64,000 bases of DNA from Anaspis maculata (GCA_949128115.1 OX421966.1:60385416-60449415); one strand, 5' to 3'; numbered from the stretch's first letter, positions 36,633-47,880 are shown. Notes: generated by a model not told the origin, from the letters alone. Program-made: numbers and translations.

Positions 36633-37367
36633 CAGGGTGTCCACGGTTTAAGTGCTCTAACTGTAGGGCTTTATGCTTTGGCCAAATGCAAGAAAAATGT
36701 TCTCATAAGTAGTTTTTTTTCGGGCTTCAGTTTTCAAGTTACATGGTGTCAAAAAATTAGAAAATAGAATCTTTTTTGCTATAACTTAGTAACTACTATT
36801 TTCACGAAAACCAAACTTGGTACGATTGATAGACTATTAATTAGCTTTCATTTAGGGTTAACCATTACTTTGTTGAAAAACCAGTGGCGTAAATATTAGG
36901 ATTACCCACCAATTAACCCCGGTTATCTGCACGCCACTGAGATAAAATCAATCTTTGATAACATTTTCCGATTTTCCAGACAATTCTTAGCAAAAAAGGT
37001 ACTCTTGGTCCAAAGCTCTAAAGTCAACCATTTTCGAGAAAAACGGCATTTTATGCTAAAAAACATGAAAATCGATCAGAACAATTATTAATTGACTGAT
37101 GAGACTTTTGTAAGCTGGAGTATTATTGAAAGTATTAAAATAACTGAAAAGAAGACTTATTAGAGATTATTGCTTTTGTTCAGTATTACTTACACTAATT
37201 ACAAGATAATTTATTGAAAAATAAGTTAACAATTGTTTTTCTAATTTTTTGACACCCTGTAACTTGGAAACTGAAGCCCGAAAAAAAAAAGTTATGGGAA
37301 AATTTTTCTTGCATTTGGCCTAAGAATACAACCCTACAGTTAGGGCACTTAAACCGTGGACACCCTG
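36633..37367. mobile_element. Palindromic CAGGGTGTCCACGG-ended element
   Basis: The ends CAGGGTGTCCACGGTTTAAG and CTTAAACCGTGGACACCCTG are perfect complements and the arms are complementary throughout. A second TA-flanked palindrome (36742-37259) lies inside; both have midpoint 37000. The left outer arm reads TTTTCAAGTTA up to the inner element and the right resumes TAACTTGGAAA. Confidence 0.9.
36742..37259. mobile_element. Inner concentric palindrome
   Basis: The ends CATGGTGTCAAAAAATTAG and CTAATTTTTTGACACCCTG are complements apart from one base, each flanked by TA. Removing the element and one TA rejoins a continuous palindrome (CAAGTTAACTTG), so it sits exactly at the dyad of 36633-37367. 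Confidence 0.87.
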
Positions 37368-37510
37368 TGTAGTGACTATTTGAGATGACTGATTGTAATA
37401 CTATAAATCATTATTGGTAACGGCGGCCATGCCAAATCTGACAACATCGCAATAGACCTTTGCAGTGAATAGAAAAGGACAGACAGCAATGACAGGCTGG
37501 TTGGCAAATA

Positions 37511-37839
37511 GCGACGGCGCCAGGGGGTGGCCAGGGTGGGCACGTGCCTCCCCAAAAATCATAGGTGCCCACCCTATTTCTCAAAAAATGTCTCGGAGAA
37601 TGCTAAAATGAAAAAACTCACTACCTAAATTGCATCACCAAGTGGATACTATAATGAAAGCAACTTAAAATAAGAATGTATCCCTTTTTTCAATAAAACT
37701 TGTTTGTGCTTGACTGTTTTTTATACAAAAAAAGTTATTTAGAGGATGGGAGGTTGAACATATGATTAGATGAGTGCCCACCTCCCTGAATAGTGTGCCT
37801 TTTTATGCCCACCCGTTCAAGAAATGCTGGCGCCGCCGC
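37511..37839. mobile_element. Short hAT-like element
   Basis: The ends GCGACGGCGCCAG and CTGGCGCCGCCGC are complements apart from one base and resemble hAT termini of the CAGCGGCGGCGCCAG type. Flanks GGCAAATA and TGCAAATA match at 7 of 8 positions. The interior has GGTGGGCAC/GTGCCCACC boxes near both ends and no ORF. Confidence 0.75.
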
Positions 37840-38074
37840 TGCAAATAACACACACTGATTGGGAGTTTTGAATGTCAATGTTTTCACCTCCACTCTGTTC
37901 TGTTCTTGTTCTCGGTTGGCATAGTTACTGATTGCCAACCAATTAGAAATCCGGATTAGAAATCCGGCTTGCAACTGGTTTTTCTTCACCTTGTTCCTCA
38001 CATTTTTAGTATTTTTTTGTATCTGGAAACGTTGTCAGGTCGTGGAGCTTGGTATTCCATAGAAAAGTCGATAT

Positions 38075-38334
38075 TTGTCTGGATTTTTCACATCTGGCGC
38101 TATAGCGACAGCCGCGTCCATGTTGCATCTGCGCCGTCGAGCCAGGAGAATGCACTATTCTAGTGCATTCGAGAGTATACGCGTAAGCTCTGATCCGTTC
38201 GAAGTCATGGAGATATCAACGCGAAAAATGTTGGAGTTGGACTGTGAGAGAATCGCCGCGAATGTAGTAGCGGTGGTCAATGTGGAATTGGTCAGAGAAC
38301 CGGTGGAAAGTTCCAGTATAACAGTCGGAGTGTA
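38075..38334 (+). other. Coding-like frame abutting a palindrome
   Basis: An open frame (MSGFFTSGAIATAAS start; MEISTRKMLELDCERIAANV later) is locally GC-richer than its surroundings. It runs into the palindrome at 38335, which supplies a stop shortly after. The protein is not recognised. It could be an exon truncated by the insertion or a chance frame. Confidence 0.25.
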
Positions 38335-38488
38335 CACAGGTGTCCTCAAGTAGAAATGAGTTTAACAAAATTGTCACCAAAAACTGTTAATGAGACCTTG
38401 TAATAGAGGTTCTGGGGAGCACAGAAATGTATCTAACAAAATCGTCGCTGATCCCGAACGGCAATTATTCAATTTTCAAGATTATCAG

Positions 38489-39501
38489 TTAAAAATGTCG
38501 TGATAAAAATTTTGCTTTGTTTTTTTTCAAATTTTTAGAATAACTAAGATTGTCTAAACGGTTAATTTTGCATCTCTCCCAATATCTGAAAAAATCTCTG
38601 TGAATAGACTTATACTCTTGAGAGTCCAAGACCTCCATTGTTGAGGAACTTCTACAAGTTTTGGAGATTACATGAATTTCCAAAGCTTCTGGTAACACCC
38701 TTGTCCCAAAACACTTTGATAATATATTTATACCCCCTTCGTAAGGTCCAGCTACAACCTTTGCAGTGCTGAAACACTTTTCAACTATTTTGTTCATCGT
38801 TTTGAAGGCAGATACAAACGGAATCACTCAAAGTACTCCCACATTTTCTACGTTTTCCGGATCAGTAAGACCGGCGCTCTCCTTTGAAAGTTTCCGGCAG
38901 GTGTTCCTTTTGAATATCTCGTCGTGGTAACTTTTGTCCACTAAGTTCAACTTCTTGGGCCACAGCAAAACTTCATCACGCCAAAGTATCAGCACAAGAT
39001 CATTCCAAAACAAATGGTTCACAAACCCTTGAAAAGATGCAACTCTGGAATGATGCAATTCTCGGTAACATACAAGCTTTGTCTTTTTCAAAAAAAAAGG
39101 GAGGTTGATTGAGCTTGTGACACTCTTTTGAAAACTTCTTTCTTCCTTCAGAGCAAAATTTCTCATCAATGCGCCTTTAAATCTTCATAAGCTTTCATAC
39201 TCGTAACCATTTTTTTCTATTATTTTCTTCACAAACCTCATTTCAACGTCATTTTATCGAATTTCCCTCGTAAGTCTTTTGGAGTGATGAAGCAGTACGG
39301 GCATGGTTGTCGTGTAGCCATTCGCTGGCCATTGATCAAGAGAATAAGTTCAAGATCCGAAACAAATTTAAACCCAAGTCCATTGATGTTGGTCATTTGG
39401 AACATCAACTCGATATTTTCATATAGGTTTTTTTCACCTGGGGTACAATGCAAACCATTCATAAGCCTATTGAAACTGGTTGATACCCCCATTTTTCTCA
39501 A
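38489..39501 (-). pseudogene. Decayed transposon protein, left copy
   Basis: Reading leftward: an N-terminal stretch at 39501-39238 contains NGQRMATRQPCPYCFITPKD. A middle stretch (39169-38828) contains FGVMKF-like and WPKKLNLVDKSYHDEIFKRN words. A C-terminal stretch (38827-38489) contains FKTMNKIVEKCFSTAKVVAG. Stops and frameshifts separate them. The motif order (aspartate-rich beta segment, then CPYC) recalls large uncharacterised proteins multiplied by transposons in aphids and hydra; this comparison is from memory and tentative. Confidence 0.65.
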
Positions 39502-39639
39502 TCGATCCTCAATCTACGTAACGACTTTTTTGCTGCCTGTGTAATTTATCTTTTCCTCTTTCTCTTAAAATTATTTCTGCATCTTCTAGACCAATTAAAA
39601 TCAAGTTGATGCTTGAAATGACTAATATCAATGCAATTC

Positions 39640-40500
39640 CTTTAAAATTTGTTCAGGAATTTAAACTTCTTTCGATCAATGACCAGCAAACAACTACGGC
39701 TACTTCCATGTCCGTACTGCTTCATCACTCCAAAAGACTTACGTGGGAAATTCAATGAAATTACGTTGAATAAGATTTGTGAAGAAAATAAACAGAAAGA
39801 GATGGTTACGAGTATGAAGACTTATGGAGATTTGAGGCGCATTGATTGAAAATTTTGCTCTGCAGGGAAAAAAGAAGAACTTTGCGAAAGATTGTCACAT
39901 CATAATTAACCCCCCTCTTTTCGAAGCATCTCCTTTAAGGGTTTGTGAACCATTTATTTTGGAATGGTCTTGTGACGATACTTGGGTGTGATGAAGTTTT
40001 GCTGTGGCCCAAGGAGCTAAAATTGGTCGCCAAAAGCTACCAACATAAGATTTTTGAAGAGAACTCATGTCGGAAACTTTTGAAGGAAAGCAACAGTCTC
40101 AATGATCCGTGAAAAATGTGGGAGTACTTTGCGTGATTCCGTTTGTGTCTGGCTTCAAAACGATTAACAAAATTGTTGAAAAGTGTTTCAGCACTGCAAA
40201 GGTTGTAGCTGGACCTTACGAAGAGGGCATAAATATATTATCAAAGTGTTTTGGGACAAGGGTGTTATCAGAAGCTTTGGAAATTCATGTCATCTCTAAA
40301 ACTTGTTGAAGTTCTTCAACAATGGAAATCTTGGACTCTCATTAGAATAGAAGGGTATGAATCTATCCACAGAGATTATTTCAGATATTGGGAGAGATCC
40401 AAAATGACCCGTTTAGACAATCTTAGTTATTTCAAAAAAATGAAGAAAACCGAAGCCAAATTTTTATCTCGACATTTTTTACCGATAATCTTAAAAACTG
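39640..40500 (+). pseudogene. Decayed transposon protein, right copy
   Basis: The mirror of the minus-strand copy: CPYCFITPKDLRGKF at about 39713-39757, then degenerate frames, then VEKCFSTAKVVAGPYEEG at 40172-40225. Differences from the left copy include frameshifts at different points, so neither arm is functional and the arms have drifted separately. Confidence 0.65.
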
Positions 40501-40639
40501 AATAATTGCCGTTCGGGATCAGCTACGATTTTGTTAAATACATCTCTGTGCTCCCCAGAACCTCTATTACAAGGTCCCATCAACAGTTTTTGGTGACAAT
40601 TTTGTTAAACTCATTTCTACTTGAGGACACCTGTGTGTA

Positions 40640-41240
40640 AGCACTGATTGGCCGGCTGACAGATAAGTTTTAAATCCAGAGCGACAATAGCGAGTAGTAA
40701 TCGGCGATATTCCCAAAAACGAATAATTATTGACGTTCATTTATAGTAGTACGCAGCAATAAGCAATGTGTGTTTCAACGTTTGTCTTAATTACAAGTTC
40801 CGAGCTCTACTCCAGTTGGAGTTTACTTGTAAATGTAATTCGCCTACATTGTCGCCCATAGAACTGTATCTGCATCACCATAGAATTATTGGTATTCTAT
40901 GTGTATAGTATACGTTCACCCTAAGTGTGATTCTAGTTATTCCTGAGATTTTGACAGAGAGATTTTGTTTTAAAGTTTCTAAATATGAAATATAGGAAAA
41001 CCCCAAAACTTTGCGGTTGGCTGCACTGGCGACCTTCGGCACAGTAATTCGTTGTCGTCTGAACCACTACCGAAACATATTTTTGTTCGGTTGAATTTTT
41101 GCGGGACGTGATGTTTTACTGGAAAATGACGTGAGCTTAAGCTTTTCACCGTGATCTGTCAGAGGGAATTGTCACTGTCTGTCAAAGAATGACAAAAGAT
41201 TTCGATAAAACGATTTTCGATATAAAGTGGCGAGTGAAAT
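40640..41240. other. Unassigned sequence
   Basis: No gene or repeat recognised. Confidence 0.35.
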
Positions 41241-41243
41241 GGG

Positions 41244-41650
41244 TTAACTTGTACTGTGACTCTAGTTGGCTGGGCAAATTTTCTACTTTAGCATTGTAGG
41301 CTTGCCGCCTTTTCACCTGGTGTGAAAATGACTTCTCTGGAAGTAAAGTTATATTTCTTATCAAATTGATATTAAAATCTTGGAAAACTGACCTGATCAT
41401 ACGTGGACGTGCGACTAGAGGAACGCAGAGCTGTGTTACCGTCATGTGGACACCAAAAGAGCACGGGGCGGCCGCAAATATAAGTCATCTTGACGGCGGC
41501 CCATTCAGGGTCGACAAAAACTCGTCCCGGGAAGCCCCAAAACGGAAGCAAATTGCAAATTGAAGGTACTCACATAAATTTCGGTCCAATACGCAACTTT
41601 GAGCGGCTGGGTTTTTTGAAATTTGGTTTAATTTACTTTTTACACGTAAA
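41244..41650. repeat. Dispersed repeat copy 2, left part
   Basis: Matches 1828-2173 and carries an extra segment of about 80 bp near 41390-41470 not present in copy 1. It is split from its right part (44488-44900) by the element at 41659-44479. Confidence 0.85.
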
Positions 41651-41683
41651 TTATTTTGCGAGGGGCCAACCACTCATGAAAAT

Positions 41684-41870
41684 TTGTACAGGTATTCAGA
41701 GATTACCATGTATTTCCGACATATTCCTGCATTCCCACGTATTCCCTATCATTTCCCAAGTATTCTTCGGTATTCCCTTTATTTCTCGATATTTCCAAGT
41801 ATTTCCGTGTATTCTCAGTATTTCCTGTTATTTTCAAGTATTCTCACGTATTCCCAAAGTATTTCCTATG
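41684..41870 (+). repeat. Degenerate GTATTYCC tandem array (left)
   Basis: About 17 copies of a 9-12-bp unit around GTATTTCC/GTATTCCC. It creates the false FPIISQVFF-type peptide at 41684-41950. Confidence 0.88.
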
Positions 41871-42653
41871 CTCCCAAATTCAAATATATCGCAGTCAAAG
41901 GAGATCATAAGGAAAAAATTGCGCTCAAAAAGACAGCTTTGTCTGCCTGACCTGATGAAGTTTGGCTTTAGATACTTCAGTACAGGGTGTAAAAATTTGT
42001 TTTCAACAAAAAATGTCCAATATTTCAGAAAATACGCACTTCAGGTAGGGCATACCTGGGAAATGTACCATCGCAGGGCGTGGATGTGTGCCGAAGATCG
42101 TCCTGCATACCTGCGTCCGGGTATGAAGACAGAGTTCAGGTCAACCGTACGCTTGTCGGTCTCAGTGCTTGGATCGAGGCTTGGATAGACCTACCATCAA
42201 ACATTCACGCACCATATTGTGACTCGGTGAGTCCGGCTGGTCTAAGAAGGGGTATGATGGGCCCAGTAGCGAGACCTAGGTGCCAGGTGGAACAGTGTTT
42301 CATCAAATACCCCCAGTAAATCCAAATGTGACAGAATATAGAGTTTTCTATTTAGAAAAAAAAATTACATACGTTCCTGAACTCTGCCTCCCTCTATACA
42401 TATAATTGAAAATATTTTTAGGTGATGCAAAATGAAAAACGATGTGGATGGGCGTTTGAAACATATTTTCATCTTGAACGGTTGAAACGTATGCTCCGAT
42501 CCCTTACTATTTATTGACTCACCCTGTACATGGTAGTCATAGTACTGTTGCAACAAACTTTGAGGGATACATTTTTTTAAATATTTTTTTCTATATTTTT
42601 TCAAAAAATATGGAAATTCGTGGCCCTGAAATGCTCTTCTCAAAATATACAGG

Positions 42654-42870
42654 GTGTTGAAGTTGCCTTTTTAAAATCATTTTTTTACCGAACTTTTGAA
42701 CCGTTGAATCAATTTTCATTCAATTTGAAACCATGTCTACCTCTTGGTTTACTCAAATAAATATCTGTCGAACAATAATGAATAACGTGTTCCAAGTTTC
42801 ACCAAGCTTGAGTTTCTTTGAGGGCGACGATAACAAGGGGTGACTTCCCTTTTTCTCTCACACTAGGTCA
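42654..42870 (+). repeat. CAGGGTGTTGAAG repeat fragment
   Basis: Resembles 59832-60100: both start with a CAGGRTGT end, contain CTTTTGAACCGT, AACAATGAT/AACAATAAT and end with GAGGGCGA/GAGGCGA. It is probably the left end of a family truncated on its right. Confidence 0.55.
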
Positions 42871-42890
42871 TGAAGGCGCGCTTGCGCGCC
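42869..42890. repeat. Perfect GC-rich hairpin
   Basis: AAGGCGCGC and GCGCGCCTT with a 2-base loop, strikingly GC-rich in an AT-rich setting. Confidence 0.8.
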
Positions 42891-44264
42891 TTTAACCAAA
42901 AATCAGGTGGTCCTGAACATTGAATAAACTTGAAGATTAAATAATCTCGAAAATTGAATAATCTCAAAGACTGAATACCCACCCTTAAAATTATTCGAAT
43001 TATAATTTCTCCACAACATTACTTTTTCATCCGTTATTGTAGAAGACACAATGAAAAAGAAATCAATTTTTGAGATCATCAACATTTCATAGCTTGAAAT
43101 TTCTTCTTTCCAAAGTCTGATATAAGATTTGGAGGCCACCATAAAACATGAAAACAACTGAAGAGTGAGACGAATGATCGTACTCAATGTGAAAGAGAGA
43201 AAGGACCGACTGAACCTACTGACTGCGCATTTTCCTAAGCAAATCTTGGTGGACATCTATTTTCTAGAGTAAGGAGAACAGCTGAACCACAGAATAATGC
43301 TGAACTCTGAACTACGACCTGCGACTACACGAACACGCCGTAAACACAGAAATGAAATGCGTTATTGCGTTCTAGCATTGAATGTTCTAGACTCTATGGT
43401 TCTAGTAAACTCCAAAACAAATTTTGAAACCACACTCAGATGTAGACAACCAAACATACTTCAACTGATGTAGGGGAAGCTACGTTAGCAGTGTCTAAGC
43501 TAACGCAATCAAAATGGATTATTTTATGAAGAAGTGCCGAACTTTCGGCAGAACACCAACATTAAAAAAATCATTCTGAAAATTGTGACCAAATATCATA
43601 TGATGATCATGTTCGTTTTCATGTTTATTACTTCTTGTGATAAATTCAGTGTTCACAGTCACCTCAATGTCCCCTATTAATTCGTTTCAAACTACCTACT
43701 GACCACGTGATCAAGTTCGAAGGTCGAACAGCGCAATCGCGTCCATGGCCTTGAAGTGGACATCTCTTTTTCAAGTTTTGGATGGATTTTTCACTCTCCC
43801 AGCAATTTTCAGAAACTATTCCTATTTTCTATTTTCAATTTGGACAAAAAAGTTACTCCTGCATAATAATTGTGGTTAGAGGCCTCGTTACCCTGTATAC
43901 TTATGTACATTTTTCAATAAAATATCATGTACCTATTTTGGCGTTTTTGAGAAATTTTTATAATGGCTAGATCAGACAAACATCGACTGCAAAGATCAAA
44001 ATAAGCCATTTGTTATAAAAATTCTCGTATTACTACTATTTACTATTTTACACATCTAAGAAAAGCAGTCTTTGAAAATGTTTATGACACTTTGGTCTTC
44101 ACTTTCCTTTATTGACGCTTTTTTGCTGACATTCATGACACCGATTCCTCTACCCTAGAACTATGTTGTTCTTTGTCTCGTTTCTGTCTCGAACGAAGAT
44201 ATTTTTAGGTATTTTTCCCTTAACAAGCGGAAACGGATCGTCTACCGATCTCTAGAGGGATGTT

Positions 44265-44440
44265 CCGATACAAGTATTTCCTAGGTATTCCTAGATATTT
44301 CCTGATGTTCCCGTATATTCTCGAGTATTCCCACGTATTCTCATGTATTCCCAAGTATTTCCGAGTATTTCCGAATATTCCTGGTATTTCCATGTATTCT
44401 CGAGTATTCCCATAAGTATTCTGCACATTTTGTACAGGTA
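44265..44440 (+). repeat. Degenerate GTATTYCC tandem array (right)
   Basis: The counterpart of the array at 41684-41870, in the same (direct) orientation although the element's termini are inverted. About 17 units with TTC(C/T)C cores. Confidence 0.88.
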
Positions 44441-44487
44441 TTCTCGGAGTGGTTGGCCCCATAGAAGGTTGGCCCCTCGTTATTTTG

Positions 44488-44900
44488 CCAATGACAGACT
44501 GCACGGCGATCCTTGATTATTGTATCTTTTGGCGTGTATTTTTGACTGGAAAAGGCGAAAGGGTTTATGTGGGGCCCCTTTTTTGGACGAAGGGCATTGT
44601 ATACTCTTCAATTTGAACCATCGAAAGTTGAACCGGCTTCAAGAGGTTAGAAATATTTTTGACAACTGTCAAATGTCAAGGCTCTTTTGATTTGTTTGTT
44701 AATTGGCGAAAATTAAAAACAGGTCGAAAAATTGCTACATTTTCCAATAAAATGGAAAAAAGCGTCAGACATCACGTCCCGCAAAAATGTTCCGACTATC
44801 TGATGCAGAGGAAATACGCAAAAAATGTGTTTCAAAACTGGTCCGGCCAGAGCAGCCAACTGCAAAGTTTTGGGGATTTTCTATATTTCACATTTGGAAA
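44488..44900. repeat. Dispersed repeat copy 2, right part
   Basis: Matches 2177-2600. The coding-like frame (MFRLSDAEEIRKKC at about 44788) has one extra codon relative to copy 1. It loses similarity to copy 1 near 44895. Confidence 0.85.
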
Positions 44901-44933
44901 CTTACTAACATACCTAGGAACATACTATACCTA

Positions 44934-45329
44934 GGCTGTCTGATTTCTACATAAAAAAAAATAATAATAATAATAGTAAATATTGTTTTCCCCTTTTCGA
45001 CCTTACATTTGGCCATAGGAGTTTTGACACTTTATTTCAAGTATTTGTTACATCAACAGTTTTATATACACAGTGATTTTCTGCAACCCAATTATTGTAC
45101 AACATTGTTAGCGATGTTTGGCCCAGGAAAGTTTTCTTCCGCCGGCTGGATTCGAACCTCGGTCTGAGAGGACGCGATGAAATATGGGTTGCGAGCGCGT
45201 TAGTTTATGCTTCTGAGCCACCCAGCCGACTGATTTCTACATTTTTCGAGTGGGCTGTGTTTCTGGTCGCTATCGGCCGATCGCGGCCTAAATCACAGCT
45301 CACTAGAATCATGTAGAAATCAGATAGCC
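44934..45329. repeat. TA-inserting MITE, split by a SINE
   Basis: The ends GGCTGTCTGATTTCTACAT and ATGTAGAAATCAGATAGCC are complements apart from one base, flanked by TA (44932-44933, 45330-45331). Without the SINE (44953-45229) and its duplication the MITE is about 106 bp. Confidence 0.88.
44953..45229 (-). mobile_element. tRNA-derived SINE with 13-bp TSD
   Basis: On the minus strand the element begins GTCGGCTGGGTGGCTCAG, with an A-box-like TGGCTCAGAAG, and has a B box GGTTCGAATCC (near 45150). The acceptor-like ends GTCGGCTG and CAGCCGGC can pair. A body of about 190 bp follows and ends in an ATT-rich tail rather than poly(A). CTGATTTCTACAT is duplicated exactly at 44940-44952 and 45230-45242, as expected for target-primed insertion. 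The perfect duplication implies a recent event. Confidence 0.88.
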
Positions 45330-45334
45330 TATTC

Positions 45335-47250
45335 GCGATTTCAACTACCGATGCCGATAGGGGCGCTGTATGCTGTACCTAAACAAGATGGAGGATTGTA
45401 AGTTTTTCTGTCACCTATCATCGTGCGTTGTATAACGGTTGTATTTGTGGTATTTCGGTTAATTAATTATTGATCTTTATTCAACAAAAGTTCATTTTCT
45501 TGAATAACTCGATCTCCTACACCAGTATTTTGACAATTCGCGTGATTTTACCTGGTTGTCTGACAGAAGCGACAGAACAGAAATGACGTTAAAACTTACA
45601 AACTAGCTTCGCCATTTCAGTCGTCAGAGGGCGGCTAGATTTTTGAAATCGCCAATAGTTTATTTTGAAGCTCTTTGGAACTCCATCCAAAACACGTGGA
45701 CGTTAAGACATATCTGTCATCTGTCAAAAGTTATAAGCTGTCAAAGCCAAAGCTTTGACGTTCAATAACCCGAGAAGTACCAAACGGTCAAACGGGTTTC
45801 AACCATATTTTTGTTTTCAGCAAAAACACTTTCAGGGACTTGATGGAAAATATGCAGCTCTAATAAATAATCAGGCATGCAACCTGATAAAATGATGAAT
45901 TTTCTGCGAAAAACGGGTAAAAACGAGCTTGATCCCCAGTTTCTTTCCGTGTTTTTGGATCGATCGCAATATAACTTTGTGGACATGCGTCTAATAGTAG
46001 CCAGACGTTGAAATGAGCTTTAGGCTCCGAAACGTCAGTCAGGTTAAAATTAAATGAAAACGTCCGCCTTTTTTCACCTCTTTGAAAAACTTCCACAGAT
46101 CTTAATGAAACTTGATATACATCTGGAAGGTCATAATTAAGAAACACTTTGGGAAAGTGTTTAAAACAAAAATCTGCTCAAAAATACGTTTCGTTCTTCA
46201 TATATAATTTTTTAACAATAAACGGCGAATTTTGCATTGTCTAATTTTCGGTAAATTTGTATTTTATTTTATATCTTCAGAAATATTCGACCTCGTATTC
46301 GACCAATTTGGATGTAATCCAGTATAGGGGTAGGAGCCTTGTGGAAAAAATGTCCGGTCAAAAAACAATGTTGCTCGAGATGTTGCTAGTTGATCACAGA
46401 CACTTGAAAAAAATAACCTCGAAGATAATTAAATATTTGATTTGATAATTTGATCGAATTGAGATATTCAGCTTCAAGGACATTGCAGGAAGGATGCTAC
46501 GATAAGTCCCACGATAAACATGACGATTTTTTTTCCAAGTCAACTTCGGAACTTTTCCAAAAGTTTTGTTTGAAAAAGTTTTTGTTGGTTCACTTGAAAT
46601 TTGTTCCAAACACCATACCTAAATAAAAGAAGCATGCTCTTACCTGTTCTAACAGGTCCTAGCTTCGATGCCTCTTATTTACTCCTGTCTGTTCTTTTTC
46701 TTTCTGTATTCACCAAAATGCGACGACTCCGGATAAGTCCCGACAACCGGACAACTTTACTTCACGCGCTTCGTTCCGGAACGCGAGTAAAACGCCACCA
46801 CTGCACCCGGAGTATATCAGCCCCGGACCCGACTGAGATTTTGCCGCCCACACGCTTTTCCATTTCCACACCGCATAGAGAGAACACACCGGAGTCGCAC
46901 AGTCGGCCGGGTCCGAAAAGTTCCGACCTCCGCATCCAGATCCACATTATAATATCGCCTCATCTTCACGTCCACGTCCTGTAAACATTGTAGAATAATA
47001 ATACAATACCTTATGCACATAGATCCATCTGTTTACACAATAACAGTTTCGTAATTCAACCACAATACCGGCCTAAATACCCGGTAATGCAATGAGACAA
47101 TGAACGCGCACACTGTTTCTGCGAGAACAATAAACCCGATGGAGATTCCCGGAGTTGCGGAGCTTCACGCTATGCTCCATACCAGAGTGATTTGGGCATT
47201 TATTTTATAACATAACAATATTTTAACCCATTTATGATAAATTAAAAAAA
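45335..47250. other. Unassigned; one CpG-rich stretch
   Basis: A 95-codon minus frame (45860-46147) and an overlapping one (45762-45986) are coherent but unrecognised. At 45391 ATGGAGGATTGTAAGT looks like a start codon followed closely by a splice donor. The stretch at 46700-46985 is listed separately. Confidence 0.3.
46700..46985. promoter_or_regulatory. CpG-rich stretch, possible promoter or 5' exon
   Basis: CG dinucleotides are much denser here (CGACGACTCCGG, CGCGCTTCGTTCCGGAACGCG, CGGCCGGGTCCG) than in the surrounding sequence. A 127-codon frame (46601-46984) overlaps it but has no recognised domain and is proline- and arginine-rich. It may be an unmethylated regulatory stretch or an exon; I cannot decide. 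Confidence 0.3.
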
Positions 47251-47257
47251 TATTATA

Positions 47258-47611
47258 CAGGGTGATTCCAGAATGGCGCATTTCCTCGCGGTAAGTTCTG
47301 GAAGCAGGCTCTTCAGAGGGACCATGGAAAAAATGCTTTCTTGGAAATTCCTCGAATTATGAAGATTCAAAGTTTGACCCTAACTTCGTTATTTACAAAG
47401 ATGCTTGAAAAATATGACATTGTGCCATACAAAACGATGTTTGTTACTGATTCAAGTGTGAAATTTTTCAAAACTCAAATTTTTGCCAAGTTGAGTTCCG
47501 AAAGTTGAGTTGAAAAAAGTACGAAAAAACTTTTTGAAGATTTTTCTCTGCCCCCCAGTGACTTCTTGACAACCTACCGGCGAAAAAATACGCCATTCTA
47601 GAATCTCCCTG
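47258..47611. mobile_element. CAGGGTGATTCCAGAATGGCG-ended element
   Basis: CAGGGTGATTCCAGAATGGC at the left and GCCATTCTAGAATCTCCCTG at the right are complements with two mismatches. TATA flanks both sides. Interior arms are less similar. No ORF. Confidence 0.85.
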
Positions 47612-47749
47612 TATAATAATCAGTTTTATGGCTTTTTCAATCACAGAACCTATGAAAGACTGTGTTGTGTAGGTAAAAATGGTACCATGCTTCATGCTAA
47701 CTTGATGCTAACGTCTTTGATAGATGTGCTACGTATAATATGACAGTTG

Positions 47750-47880
47750 TCATCGTGACATAGCGTCGTAATATACGCGCAAGTGAAAATATCCGAGATC
47801 ACGTAGCGAAACTCGTCTCTACTGGTTGGTGGCCCTTCGCTAATGCTGTTAGGTAATGGGGGCCACTGTGTTTTTTAAAG
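47750..47880 (+). repeat. Fragment of the 27974-29063 family
   Basis: CGCAAGTGAAAATATCCGAGA and CTGGTTGGTGGCCCTTCGCTAA parallel the arm at 28233-28355. One arm only. Confidence 0.6.

Larger units (their letters stand above)
38335..40637. mobile_element. 2.3-kb palindrome carrying divergent transposon-protein copies
   Basis: The ends CACAGGTGTCCTCAAGTAG and its complement, next to TA on both sides, enclose arms of about 1 kb. The left arm encodes protein pieces on the minus strand and the right arm encodes the same pieces on the plus strand, C-termini outward. The loop lies around 39420-39600. This is an inverted duplication of the 3' half of a transposon gene together with its terminus. Confidence 0.9.
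41659..44479. mobile_element. 2.8-kb element with 8-bp TSD and subterminal 10-mer arrays
   Basis: The ends CGAGGGGCCAACC and GGTTGGCCCCTCG are perfect complements, flanked by TTATTTTG on both sides (41651-41658, 44480-44487). The 8-bp duplication places it with hAT, P or Merlin-like elements; I cannot choose. GAGTGGTTGGCCCC forms a second terminal box near the right end, and GTACAGGTATTC occurs near each end. Arrays of a degenerate GTATTCYC unit lie at 41684-41870 and 44265-44440, in the same orientation. No transposase domain is recognised inside. Confidence 0.9.

Noticed and set aside
38489..40505. Two genes on opposite strands
   Set aside because: They are mirror copies of one decayed transposon protein in the arms of a palindrome, not independent genes.
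41490..42188. Longest open frame in the window (232 codons, plus strand)
   Set aside because: It crosses from the dispersed repeat through a transposon terminus and a degenerate 10-mer array, which generates the low-complexity phenylalanine- and isoleucine-rich part. It is not a gene.
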